Source: JASHPR01 sp963833885 (GTDB lineage: Bacteria; Actinomycetota; Actinomycetes; Streptosporangiales; Streptosporangiaceae). Taken from it: a DNA stretch of 64,000 bases. The stretch lies in contig CAWHZU010000001.1 of NCBI GenBank assembly GCA_963833885.1, positions 1 to 64,000 on the forward strand, written 5' to 3'. The notes under the pieces were generated by a model. That model searched no databases and was not told the origin of the DNA. It was given only the letters and a program-made list of their open reading frames with translations. Position 1 is the stretch's first letter. Each line of letters opens with the position of its first letter. The position numbers and the translations under genes were made by a program. This document shows, piece after piece, positions 16,496 to 24,778 of this stretch.

Positions 16496-18397
16496 CTAGT
16501 GGCAGGTGTCTTGGGCTGCAGTCTTCTGCTGGCCAGGGGAGGAGCTCTGGCTCGGGCTGCTCGACGCGCCCGGCGTTGCCGACTGGACCGCGTGGTTGTT
16601 GCTGCCGAGCAGGATCCTGACCCGTGGCAGGCCCTTCACCTCCTGCAGCCCGGCGCCGTGCATTGCCCTGGCGACCAGCTTCGCGTCGGCCTCCTGCCCG
16701 GCGGGGTACTGGATGACCGTCTGCGTCAGGTTCTGGCTGGTCCAGTCCAGGCCTGACCGATCCACCCGGAAGCCGAGGGCGGCCAGCTGAGTTCCGGTGT
16801 CACCGGACAGCCCGCCGATGAGCGTCCCGTTGTAGACGTCCACGGACACCTGGGCCGGCTTAAGAACGTGTCCGGCAGACTTCGACTTCGCACCCGCATG
16901 GCCCGCCGCTTTATGGCCGGCCGGTGTCTGGTCGTTCTTGAGCCCGTTGAACAATGCCGCCGCGGCGCTGGTGTTCCACAGCACAGCCGACTCGCCGCTC
17001 GGCGTCTGGTAGTTGAGATTCGACAGCGGCACCGTCGTGAACGTGACGTCATGCGGCGAGATCCCGCGCATCTCGTCGGCCAGCCGCACGACGTTGAACC
17101 CCTGGTCGACCTTGACGGTGGCGGAAGCCGCTGACAGGAAGCGCTCCAGCCGGAGCGGGTTGGCCACCATGCCGGAGCTGATTCCCTCGCTGAGCGCCGT
17201 GGAGATCAGCTGTTGCTGGTCCTGAATCCGGGCCAGGTCGGAGGTGGGGAACGAATGCCGGTCGCGGGCGAACTCGAGCGCCGTTATGCCGTCGACATGA
17301 TGCTGGCCAGCCGACAGGTGCAGGCCGCTGTACTGGTCGTCCACGGCATACGGCAGGCAGATGTTCACGCCGCCCAGCGCGTCGATCACCTTGACGAAGC
17401 CGAGGAAGTTCACCTCGATGTAGTCGTTGACGGTGAGCCCGGTGGCCTGCTCGATGGTCTGCACCATCAGCTGAGGACCGCCGAGGCCGAGGGCAGAGTT
17501 GATCTTGTTCATGCCGTGCCCGGGTATGTTCACCCACGAATCGCGCGGCAGGCTGACAACCTGGACAAAACGATGACTGGCCGACACGTGCACGAGCATC
17601 AGCGTGTCCGTGTCCAGCTCGCCGGTGTTGGCGCCGACGTGCAACAGCTGCTGCTGGCGCCTCGTCAGGCCGGTCCTCTCGTCGAGGCCGGCCACCACGA
17701 TGTTGAGCGGCCCGCTCGCAGGCGTGCCGGAGGTACCCGCGTTCACCCGGCCGAGGTGGCCGTTGATGTAGCTGGTGAGTCCCCACGCGCTCCCGGCGAC
17801 GAGCAGGACCAGGGCCGATAGCACGCCGGAGGCCATCAGCAGAGCACGCCGCTGCCGCGCCCGCCTGCTCGCGGAGATGCGGGCCATCAGCTGCTGCTGC
17901 GCCGACGATGGCCCGGGCCTGCGGCGGGTGCCGACGCGCCGGTTCCCGCCGGGTGGCTGCGGGCCCGGGGGCTGGGGGCCACCCGGCCGGGGGCCTGGCT
18001 GCTGCTGATCATCGCCGGGTGCCGTCGACTCCGGCGCTGGCGCGACGGAGAACTTGGGCCAGGGCGACGTTACCGGCTCGGGTGGCTGCTTGGGCCAGGG
18101 CGAGGCTCCCGGCTCGGACGGCGGCCTGGCCCCGGACGGCGGCCTGGCCCCGGACGGCGGCCTGGCCCCGGACGGCGGCTTCGGCCACGGCGAAGGGCCG
18201 CGTCCGGAGGAGGCCCTGGACCCGGCGGAGGGCCGGGCCTTTGGGGGCGGCGCCGACGGGTAGTGACCGGGCCGCGGGCCAGGGATGGCGTCGTCGGCCG
18301 GCGCATCGGGCGCGGATACGATCCGCCGAAACGGCACATCTGGAGTCGCGCCGGGGCCTGGTTCGCCGCCCAGCGTGCCATCGTCACTGCCGGTCAT
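16496..18397 (-). CDS. LytR-CpsA-Psr (LCP) family cell-wall glycopolymer ligase
   Basis: 633 residues. Residues 1-170 are a cytoplasmic Pro/Ser-rich tail with tandem GARPPS repeats; a membrane segment lies at about 186-208; the LCP domain follows with 'LNIVVAGLDERTGLTR', 'DTDTLMLVHVSASHRFVQVV', 'SLPRDSWVNIPGHGMNKINS', and 'ALEFARDRHSFPTSDLARI', which hold the conserved Asp and Arg residues that bind the polyprenyl pyrophosphate. A LytR_C domain ('VSVDVYNGTLIGGLSG') and a Ser-rich end finish it. The family transfers secondary polymers to peptidoglycan at the outer face of the membrane. GGGGGAG precedes the ATG at 18397. Confidence 0.92.
   Translation of the reverse strand: MTGSDDGTLGGEPGPGATPDVPFRRIVSAPDAPADDAIPGPRPGHYPSAPPPKARPSAGSRASSGRGPSPWPKPPSGARPPSGARPPSGARPPSEPGASPWPKQPPEPVTSPWPKFSVAPAPESTAPGDDQQQPGPRPGGPQPPGPQPPGGNRRVGTRRRPGPSSAQQQLMARISASRRARQRRALLMASGVLSALVLLVAGSAWGLTSYINGHLGRVNAGTSGTPASGPLNIVVAGLDERTGLTRRQQQLLHVGANTGELDTDTLMLVHVSASHRFVQVVSLPRDSWVNIPGHGMNKINSALGLGGPQLMVQTIEQATGLTVNDYIEVNFLGFVKVIDALGGVNICLPYAVDDQYSGLHLSAGQHHVDGITALEFARDRHSFPTSDLARIQDQQQLISTALSEGISSGMVANPLRLERFLSAASATVKVDQGFNVVRLADEMRGISPHDVTFTTVPLSNLNYQTPSGESAVLWNTSAAAALFNGLKNDQTPAGHKAAGHAGAKSKSAGHVLKPAQVSVDVYNGTLIGGLSGDTGTQLAALGFRVDRSGLDWTSQNLTQTVIQYPAGQEADAKLVARAMHGAGLQEVKGLPRVRILLGSNNHAVQSATPGASSSPSQSSSPGQQKTAAQDTCH
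18120..18173. repeat. 18-bp tandem repeat, three copies
   Basis: Three exact copies of ggcggcctggccccggac inside the LCP gene, coding GARPPS on the minus strand and extending its disordered cytoplasmic tail. Confidence 0.9.
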
Positions 18398-18511
18398 CAG
18401 CTCCCCCGGGATGCCGCTCCTCGTAGGCTAGCGCGGCTAATACCCGGGGAACGGTTACCATCGCCGGCGGGTCTGGACTTTGCTGTGCTTGTGACCGGCC
18501 TTTGCGCCGGC

Positions 18512-20728
18512 CTAACCCGTCGGCGGGTCCGGGTCCCGGGGCAGGCCGAGTATCCGCTCGCCGATTATGTTCAGCTGTATATCGGTCGTGCCGCCCCCGA
18601 TCGTTAGCGCCTGGGTCATCAGAACCTGCCGGGCCCATTGTGCGCCGTTCGGCTCGCCGGACGCGGCGACCGGCGCGCCCCCTGCGCCGCCCAGCGCCCC
18701 GCCGGGACCCGACAACGCGAAGCAGAGTTCCGCTATCTCCTGCGCGTGCCGCATGCCGAGCAGCTTGCGCACGCTGCCGGTCGCGCCCGGCTCGGTGCCG
18801 GATAGCTGCTTGAGGGTCACCCGCAGGCCCAGCAGGTCGATCGCGTGGGCGGCACAGACAAGCTCGCCCACCCGGGTATGCGACGACCCGGCCGCCGCGT
18901 TGGCCACCTGGAGCAGTTCGGCCACACCCGACCCGAAGGTCCAGGTCTGGGAGAGTGACACCCGCTCGTTGGCAAGCGTGGTCCTGGCCACCCGCCAGCC
19001 CGAGTTCACGTCGCCGACCACGCAGTCGTCGGGGACAAAGACGTCGTCAAGGAAGACCTGATTGAAGAAGGAGTCGCCGGTGATCTCGCGCAGCGGCCGC
19101 ACCTCCACCCCGGGCGTAGACATGTCCAGGAGGAAGTACGTGATCCCGTCGTGCTTTGGCGCCGCCGGGTCGGTGCGCGCGATACAGATCGCCCAGCGCG
19201 CCTCCTTGGCCAGCGAGGTCCAGATCTTCTGCCCGGTGATCTTCCATCCCCCTTCGGCCCTGACCGCCCGGGTGCTCAGCCCGGCCAGGTCGGAGCCCGC
19301 GCCGGGCTCACTGAACAGCTGGCACCACAGGTAGTCACCGCGCAGCGTCGGCGGCAGGAACCGCCGCTGCTGCTCGGGCGTGCCGTACTGGACCAGCGCC
19401 GGAACCACCCAGGCGCCGATCGCCAGGACCGGTCCCCGCACTCCCGCTGCGCGCATCTCCTGGGCGATAACCACCTGCTCCAGCGCGCCAGCGTCTCGCC
19501 CCCACGGGCCGGGGAGGTGCGGCACGACCCATCCGCCGTCAGCTATCCGTTCCTGGCGGTCTCGCCCGGTGAGCTTGGCAATCCCGGAGAGCTCCTCGCG
19601 GATCTGCGCCCGGAGCTCCGCATCACCACCCGGGAGCTCCACCTGGACCGGCAGGCTCACCCCGGTCAAGGCGAGGTCGGCCACGTGCTCGGCCCAGTCG
19701 CCGGACGGGCCGAGGAGGGCGCGCAGCGACAGCGCCCGGCGGTAGTACAGGTGGGCTTCGTGCTCCCAGGTGTAGCCGATCCCGCCGAGCACCTGAATGC
19801 ACTGGTGGGCGCACCAGACGGCGGCGTCGAGGGCCACCACAGCGGCCACCGCGGCGGCGAACTCGCGCTGCTCGCCGGGCTCGGCGCGGGCCGCGTCCCA
19901 GACCGCCGCGGCGGCCTGCTCGGCCTCGGTCAGCATTCGCGCGCAGCGATGCTTGACCGCCTGGAACTGGCCGATCGGCCGGCCGAACTGGTGCCGGATC
20001 TTGGCGTACTCACTGGCGGCGCGGGTGGCCCAGTCGGCGATGCCGGACGCCTCGGCGCCGAACAGGATCGCCGCCAGGCTGGTCACCGCGGCCCTGTTCA
20101 GGCCCGTCAGCAGCCGGTCGGCCGGGACGGCGGCCCGGCCGGCCCGGACCCTGGCCACCGGCCTGGTCAGGTCCAGGCTCTCCAGCGCGGAGACATCGAG
20201 GCTGGCGGCGTCGATCGCGGCCCAGACCTCTCCGGTGTCGGTCTGCACGGGGAGGATTACGAGGTCGGCCAGCGAACCACCGAGCACCGGCCCGGACTCG
20301 CCGTCGATGACCAGGTCGCCGTCGCCTTCGCGGGTGCCAGTCAGCCCGGCGACCAGGCCGACCGCGCCGGTCTTTGACCCGTCCGCCAGCCCGGTGACCA
20401 GCTTGCCGGCTACGCCGGCCCCGACCAGCGCTGCGCTGGCGAACACGGTCGGCAGGAACGCACCGGGGACCAGTGCGCGGCCGAGTTGCTCGAGCGCCAC
20501 GGCCAGCTCGGGCAGGCCGAAGCCCTGCCCCCCGTCGTCCTCCGGCACGTGCAGCCCGAGCAGGCCCTGCTCGGCCAGGCCGGGCGCGAGCGACGCCAGG
20601 TAGTGTGCCGATCCGCTGTCCGGCGCGTCCGCGGCCGCCCGCACGACGTCGGGCGGGCAGTGACGCCGCACCCAGGCGGCAACGGACTCCGCCAGCTGCA
20701 GATGTTCTTCGGTCAGGCCAAGCGTCAT
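18512..20728 (-). CDS. Double-domain acyl-CoA dehydrogenase
   Basis: 738 residues made of two acyl-CoA dehydrogenase modules in tandem. The first (1-345) ends with 'IQVLGGIGYTWEHEAHLYYR', which carries a Glu in the catalytic-base region; the second (about 375-738) has the FAD/substrate signature 'QLFSEPGAGSDLAGLSTRAV', 'GWKITGQKIWTSLAKEARWA' and the C-terminal 'TIGGGTTDIQLNIIGERILG'. In actinobacteria pairs of FadE subunits form heteromers for sterol or fatty acyl-CoA oxidation; here both halves are one polypeptide. Substrate is not known. A 19-bp direct repeat lies 44-95 bases upstream of the ATG. Confidence 0.88.
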   Translation of the reverse strand: MTLGLTEEHLQLAESVAAWVRRHCPPDVVRAAADAPDSGSAHYLASLAPGLAEQGLLGLHVPEDDGGQGFGLPELAVALEQLGRALVPGAFLPTVFASAALVGAGVAGKLVTGLADGSKTGAVGLVAGLTGTREGDGDLVIDGESGPVLGGSLADLVILPVQTDTGEVWAAIDAASLDVSALESLDLTRPVARVRAGRAAVPADRLLTGLNRAAVTSLAAILFGAEASGIADWATRAASEYAKIRHQFGRPIGQFQAVKHRCARMLTEAEQAAAAVWDAARAEPGEQREFAAAVAAVVALDAAVWCAHQCIQVLGGIGYTWEHEAHLYYRRALSLRALLGPSGDWAEHVADLALTGVSLPVQVELPGGDAELRAQIREELSGIAKLTGRDRQERIADGGWVVPHLPGPWGRDAGALEQVVIAQEMRAAGVRGPVLAIGAWVVPALVQYGTPEQQRRFLPPTLRGDYLWCQLFSEPGAGSDLAGLSTRAVRAEGGWKITGQKIWTSLAKEARWAICIARTDPAAPKHDGITYFLLDMSTPGVEVRPLREITGDSFFNQVFLDDVFVPDDCVVGDVNSGWRVARTTLANERVSLSQTWTFGSGVAELLQVANAAAGSSHTRVGELVCAAHAIDLLGLRVTLKQLSGTEPGATGSVRKLLGMRHAQEIAELCFALSGPGGALGGAGGAPVAASGEPNGAQWARQVLMTQALTIGGGTTDIQLNIIGERILGLPRDPDPPTG

Positions 20729-20771
20729 GGTTCACCCCGGTTAGCTTGCGTACTGACGGATGGCCGCAATT

Positions 20772-20823
20772 CTAGAACGAGATTCGGTTTCCGCCCAGAG
20801 GCTACTAGAACGAGATTCGGTTT
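20772..20823 (-). promoter_or_regulatory. Direct repeat upstream of the double acyl-CoA dehydrogenase
   Basis: Two exact copies of ctagaacgagattcggttt at 20772-20790 and 20805-20823, 33 bases apart (about three helical turns), between the divergent-looking hypothetical gene end and the dehydrogenase start at 20728. The TAGAAC core resembles a half-site of the KstR operator known from sterol catabolism genes, but the second half is not palindromic. Likely a regulator-binding site. Confidence 0.6.
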
Positions 20824-20858
20824 TGAGCCGCCCGGCCCCCGCCCGGGCGGGCTGGCCG

Positions 20859-21437
20859 CTACGCCGCCTGGCGCCAGGGAGAGACCCAGTCCTCGTCCAG
20901 CAGGTCCGGCCGGCGCAGATACTTGATCATGAGCTGGACCGAGCCCCGTGCGTCCCGGGTCTGCCTGTAGCAGTCGGCCGCCGAGCCGCAGCGTTCCGGC
21001 GCGACCTGCCGGGCGAGCGTGACGACCGCGTCGGCCAGGCCGCTGAGCTCGATGGCGTCCGCCGGATCGACAGGCCACGCATGGCCGGCCGCGGCGCCCG
21101 CCGTGGTCAGCTGGTCGCGCAGCCAGTCCCACGGACTGGCGTTGAGCGCCGCATCCCAGACCCTGGAGCATGGCTCGTTGCCGGAAAACTCCGGGTGGAA
21201 GTGGGCCACGCGGTAGCTGCCCGGCTCGTCGGTCAGCCGGTCGAAGAGGTCGGCCCGCCACAGCGGCCGGTCCACAGTGATGAGCTGCGCCGCGGATTCG
21301 CTGCCGCGGCGCGGCTGCGGCACCAGCTCGCGCAGCTCGATCCGGGCGCCGTGCTCCATCGAGGCGTCGTCCAGGTCGATCTCGAACCAGTGCCGCACGA
21401 TGACGGCGCAGCGGGAGAGGGCGAGGATCTGCTGCAC
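20859..21437 (-). CDS. Conserved hypothetical protein
   Basis: 192 residues, soluble, no signal peptide. I do not recognise the family. It begins with a beta-rich segment ('CAVIVRHWFEIDLDDASMEH', 'RIELRELVPQ') and continues with 'SYRVAHFHPEFSGNEPCSRV', which has two His and a Cys that could bind metal, and 'ALNASPWDWLRDQL'. The GTG at 21437 is preferred because GGAGG is placed 7 bases before it; the frame is open to 21656. It lies upstream of the acyl-CoA dehydrogenase in the same direction, with the direct repeat between them. Confidence 0.7.
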   Translation of the reverse strand: MQQILALSRCAVIVRHWFEIDLDDASMEHGARIELRELVPQPRRGSESAAQLITVDRPLWRADLFDRLTDEPGSYRVAHFHPEFSGNEPCSRVWDAALNASPWDWLRDQLTTAGAAAGHAWPVDPADAIELSGLADAVVTLARQVAPERCGSAADCYRQTRDARGSVQLMIKYLRRPDLLDEDWVSPWRQAA

Positions 21438-21488
21438 GGAACCTCCGACGTCCAACCAGGCAAGCCAGTAGCCACACCCAGTATCGCC

Positions 21489-21541
21489 GATGCGCTGGCC
21501 GATGGCGGATGCGCTGGCCGGTGGCGGATGCGCTGCCGGAT
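21489..21541. repeat. 19-bp tandem repeat, 2.7 copies
   Basis: Units gatgcgctggccgatggcg (21489-21507), gatgcgctggccggtggcg (21508-21526) and a partial third lie between the divergent starts of the hypothetical gene at 21437 and the membrane-protein gene at 21620, in the region where their promoters must be. Confidence 0.75.
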
Positions 21542-21619
21542 CCCGGAGGCCTCGGGCGGCGATCCTGCTGGATCCCCGCGGGTTGCCCGTAACGGGAGCG
21601 CGGCGGCGAGAATGGGCAG

Positions 21620-22510
21620 ATGTCTGAGTCAGGATCGGGGGGCGAGCGGGCGCCACGCGACCCCGCAGACCGGGACCAGCCGCAAGGCCGGAATGAGCAG
21701 GGTGGCCGGAACGGCCCGGTGGCCGGCGGCGGGGGAGAGGGGTACCCGCAGGGCGACTCCGACAGGACCCAGATGCCCGATCCCTTTGCGGCTGAGCTGA
21801 TGCGGCTGGCCGGTGAGTTCGGGGCGGGACGTGTGCTGAGCGCCGTGGTTCCGGCCTGGCGGCGCCGGACCAGGGGCGAAAAGCGGTGGCCGGTGACGCT
21901 GACCGTCGCCGTCGCCGTCGCGCTGCAGATGCAGCTATCGGATTCGTTCTCCAGGCCGCTGCCGCACTATCTCCTGCCCGGGCTCGAGATCGCGCTTGGC
22001 GTCGGCCTGATCATCGTCAACCCGGTCCGGATCGAGCGCGGCGGCAAGGTGGCCCGGGCGGGCAGCATCGGGCTGATCATGCTGATCTCGGCCGCGAACG
22101 CGATCTCGGCGATCCTGCTGATCCACGCGATCATCTTTGCGCTGCCGAACACCTCGAAGCCGTTGCCGCTGCTGGCCTCCGGCGCATCGGTCTGGGCCAC
22201 CAACGTGATCGCGTTTGGGCTCTGGTACTGGGAGTTCGACCGCGGCGGCCCCATTCAGCGCGCCGAGGCCACCCGCAAGTACCCCGACCTGATGTTCCCG
22301 CAGATGGGGTCGCCCCATCTGGCTCCGCCGGGCTGGGAGCCCTACTTCGTCGACTATCTGTACCTGTCGTTCACGAACGCGACCGCGTTCAGCCCGACGG
22401 ACGTGATGCCGCTGTCCCGGTGGGCCAAGATAACGATGGCTGCCCAGTCAGCCGTCGCGCTCGCTGTGGGCGCTCTGGTGATCGCCAGAGCGGTCAACAT
22501 CCTGAAATAG
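21620..22510 (+). CDS. Conserved membrane protein, possibly ion-channel-like
   Basis: 296 residues. A polar Gly-rich N-terminus (1-60) precedes about five membrane segments (near 92-108, 118-133, 148-172, 185-205 and 275-295). Between the last two is 'YFVDYLYLSFTNATAFSPTD', a re-entrant-loop-like stretch seen in DUF1345/two-pore channel-like proteins, followed by 'SRWAKITMAAQSAVALAVGA'. I infer a small-ion membrane protein but the selectivity motif is not canonical. Start ATG chosen for lack of better alternatives. Confidence 0.7.
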   Translation: MSESGSGGERAPRDPADRDQPQGRNEQGGRNGPVAGGGGEGYPQGDSDRTQMPDPFAAELMRLAGEFGAGRVLSAVVPAWRRRTRGEKRWPVTLTVAVAVALQMQLSDSFSRPLPHYLLPGLEIALGVGLIIVNPVRIERGGKVARAGSIGLIMLISAANAISAILLIHAIIFALPNTSKPLPLLASGASVWATNVIAFGLWYWEFDRGGPIQRAEATRKYPDLMFPQMGSPHLAPPGWEPYFVDYLYLSFTNATAFSPTDVMPLSRWAKITMAAQSAVALAVGALVIARAVNILK

Positions 22511-22552
22511 CCCATCCAAGCCCACGTCGCATTCTCCCGGCTGGCCGGAACT

Positions 22553-22588
22553 TACCCGTAGGTAGTATACTTAAGTTACTCGTGAGTA
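22553..22588 (+). promoter_or_regulatory. fadE5-like promoter with twin palindromic operators
   Basis: TACCCGTAGGTA at 22553-22564 and TACTCGTGAGTA at 22577-22588 share the pattern TACYCGTRRGTA and flank a -10-like TATACT at 22566-22571. The sites are 24 bases apart centre to centre. Their form is that of TetR-type operators near actinobacterial fatty-acid genes; binding would block the promoter. Confidence 0.65.
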
Positions 22589-22621
22589 CGATCTTGCCGG
22601 GGCGAGTTCGGGGAGGCAGCC

Positions 22622-24448
22622 ATGGGCCACTACAAGAGCAACCTCAGGGACATCGAGTTCAACCTGTTCGAGATGCTGGGCCGCCAGGATGTGCTGGGCT
22701 CTGACTCCTTCCCCGAGATCGATGAACAGACCGCGCGCGGCATCCTCGATGAAGTGAACCGGCTCGCCATCGGCCCCGTCGCGGAGTCGTTCGCCGAGGC
22801 GGACCGCCACCCGCCGGTGTTCGACCCGGAAACCTCGTCGGTGCGCATGCCCGAGGCGTTCAAGAAGTCTTTCCAGGCGTTCCAGGACGCCGAGTGGTTC
22901 CGCCTCGAGCTGCCGCCCGAGCTTGGCGGCACCCAGGCCCCCCGGTCGCTGCACTGGGCGATCGCCGAGCTGATCCTCGGCGCCAACCCGGCGGTGTGGA
23001 TGTACGCGAGCGGCTCCGCCATGGCGCACGCGCTGTGGCGGCTGGGCACGCCCGAGCAGAAGCGGTTCGCGCAGATCGCGATCGACCGCAAGTGGACCTC
23101 GACGATGGCGCTGACCGAGCCCGACGCGGGCTCGGACGTCGGCGCCGGGCGCACCCGCGCGATCCAGCAGCCGGACGGCACCTGGCATATCGAGGGCGTC
23201 AAGCGCTTCATCACCAGCGGCGAGCACGACATGGCCGAGAACATCTTCCACATGGTGCTGGCCCGGCCCGACGGCGCCGGCCCGGGCACCAAGGGTCTGT
23301 CGATGTTCCTGGTGCCCAAGTTCCTGGTGGGTCCCGACGGTGAGCTCGGTGAGCGCAACGGTGTGTACGCCACCAACGTCGAGCACAAGATGGGCCTGAA
23401 GGCGTCGACCACCTGCGAGCTGACCTTCGGCGGCAACCGCCCCGCGGTCGGCACGCTGGTCGGCGACGTGCACGACGGCATCAGGCAGATGTTCGTCATC
23501 ATCGAGTTCGCCCGGATGATGGTCGGCACCAAGGCGATCGCCACGCTGTCGGCCGGCTACCTCACCGCGCTGGACTTCGCGAAGACCCGGGTGCAGGGCG
23601 CCGACCTCACCCGGTTCGCCGACAAGACCGCGCCGCGGGTCACGATCATCCACCACCCGGACGTGCGCAGGCTGCTGATGCTGCAGAAGGCTTACGTCGA
23701 GGGCATGCGGGCGCTGGTGCTCTACACCTCGACGTTCCAGGACGCGACGCAGGCCGCCGAAGCGGAGGGCAGCAACGACGAGCTGGCGTCAGCGATCAAC
23801 GACCTGCTGCTCCCGGTCGTCAAGGGCGTCGGCTCGGAGCGGGCCTACGAGATGCTGACCCACTCGCTGCAGACCCTCGGCGGCTCCGGCTTCCTGCAGG
23901 ACTACCCGATCGAGCAGTACGTGCGGGACGCCAAGATCGACAGCCTCTACGAGGGCACCACGGCGATCCAGGGCATGGACCTGTACTTCCGCAAGATCGT
24001 CCGGAACGAGGGGCGGGCGCTCGGTTACGTGCTCGGCCAGGTCAGGGAGTTCGCCGCCGCCGAAGCTGGCAACGGCAGGCTCAAGGCCGAGCGCGCCGCG
24101 CTGGCCACGGCGGCCGACGACGTCGAGGCCATGGTGGCCGCCATGCACGGCTTCCTCGGCGCGAGCATGCAGCAGCCGCCGGAGATCTACCGGGTCGGCC
24201 TGAACACCACGCGGCTGCTGCTGGCGCTCGGCGACCTGATCATCGGCTGGCTGCTGGCCAGGCAGGCAGAGATCGCGCAGGCCCGGCTCGACGAGGGGGC
24301 GGCCGGAGCCGACCGCGCCTTCTACGAGGGCAAGATCGGCGCCGCCCGGTTCTTCGCCGCCACGGTGCTGCCGAGGCTCGCCACCGAACGCCAGCTCACC
24401 GAGGCGACCACCCTCGACCTCATGGACCTGCCCGAGGAAGCGTTCTGA
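22622..24448 (+). CDS. Acyl-CoA dehydrogenase, FadE5-like
   Basis: 608 residues, longer than the standard 380-aa enzyme because of a C-terminal helical domain, as in the broad-range FadE5 group. The FAD/substrate loop is 'TSTMALTEPDAGSDVGAGRT', and the catalytic Glu lies in 'DAKIDSLYEGTTAIQGMDLY'. It introduces the alpha-beta double bond into fatty acyl-CoA, passing electrons to ETF. GGGAGGCAGCC precedes the ATG at 22622. The twin palindromes upstream suggest control by an acyl-CoA-responsive repressor. It ends 3 bases from the convergent Dabb gene. Confidence 0.92.
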   Translation: MGHYKSNLRDIEFNLFEMLGRQDVLGSDSFPEIDEQTARGILDEVNRLAIGPVAESFAEADRHPPVFDPETSSVRMPEAFKKSFQAFQDAEWFRLELPPELGGTQAPRSLHWAIAELILGANPAVWMYASGSAMAHALWRLGTPEQKRFAQIAIDRKWTSTMALTEPDAGSDVGAGRTRAIQQPDGTWHIEGVKRFITSGEHDMAENIFHMVLARPDGAGPGTKGLSMFLVPKFLVGPDGELGERNGVYATNVEHKMGLKASTTCELTFGGNRPAVGTLVGDVHDGIRQMFVIIEFARMMVGTKAIATLSAGYLTALDFAKTRVQGADLTRFADKTAPRVTIIHHPDVRRLLMLQKAYVEGMRALVLYTSTFQDATQAAEAEGSNDELASAINDLLLPVVKGVGSERAYEMLTHSLQTLGGSGFLQDYPIEQYVRDAKIDSLYEGTTAIQGMDLYFRKIVRNEGRALGYVLGQVREFAAAEAGNGRLKAERAALATAADDVEAMVAAMHGFLGASMQQPPEIYRVGLNTTRLLLALGDLIIGWLLARQAEIAQARLDEGAAGADRAFYEGKIGAARFFAATVLPRLATERQLTEATTLDLMDLPEEAF

Positions 24449-24451
24449 CGC

Positions 24452-24745
24452 TCAGATCTCGTACTGGACGGCGACGCGCTCCTTGGCGATCGGGTTGATT
24501 ACCTGCTCCACGACCGCGCGGTGCGCGGGGTGGTTGCGGTACGCGAGGTAGCTCTCCGCGTCTTCGAAGTCCGCGACCAGGGCGAAGTCGAAGGTCCCCT
24601 CGACGATGCCGGCATCCGGCCCGACCTGGAACGACCGCAGCCCGGTCATCAGCGGCGGCAGCGCCCTGAGCTCCTCGGCCGCCTGCTGTTTCTGCTTGTC
24701 CGTGGCCTCGGGAATCCACCCAAATAACACAACGTGCCTAATCAT
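24452..24745 (-). CDS. Stress-responsive A/B-barrel (Dabb) domain protein
   Basis: A 97-residue single Dabb domain: 'MIRHVVLFGWIPEATDKQKQ', 'SFQVGPDAGIVEGTFDFALV' and 'SYLAYRNHPAHRAVVEQVI', with the H-P-x-H signature. Such dimeric ferredoxin-like barrels include small-molecule cyclases, monooxygenases and uncharacterised proteins; no activity can be assigned. It starts 33 bases after the E2 gene in the same direction and is probably the last gene of the branched-chain dehydrogenase operon. Confidence 0.85.
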   Translation of the reverse strand: MIRHVVLFGWIPEATDKQKQQAAEELRALPPLMTGLRSFQVGPDAGIVEGTFDFALVADFEDAESYLAYRNHPAHRAVVEQVINPIAKERVAVQYEI

Positions 24746-24778
24746 TGCGATCCCTTCGATAGCGGGCGAGGGAGGGAG

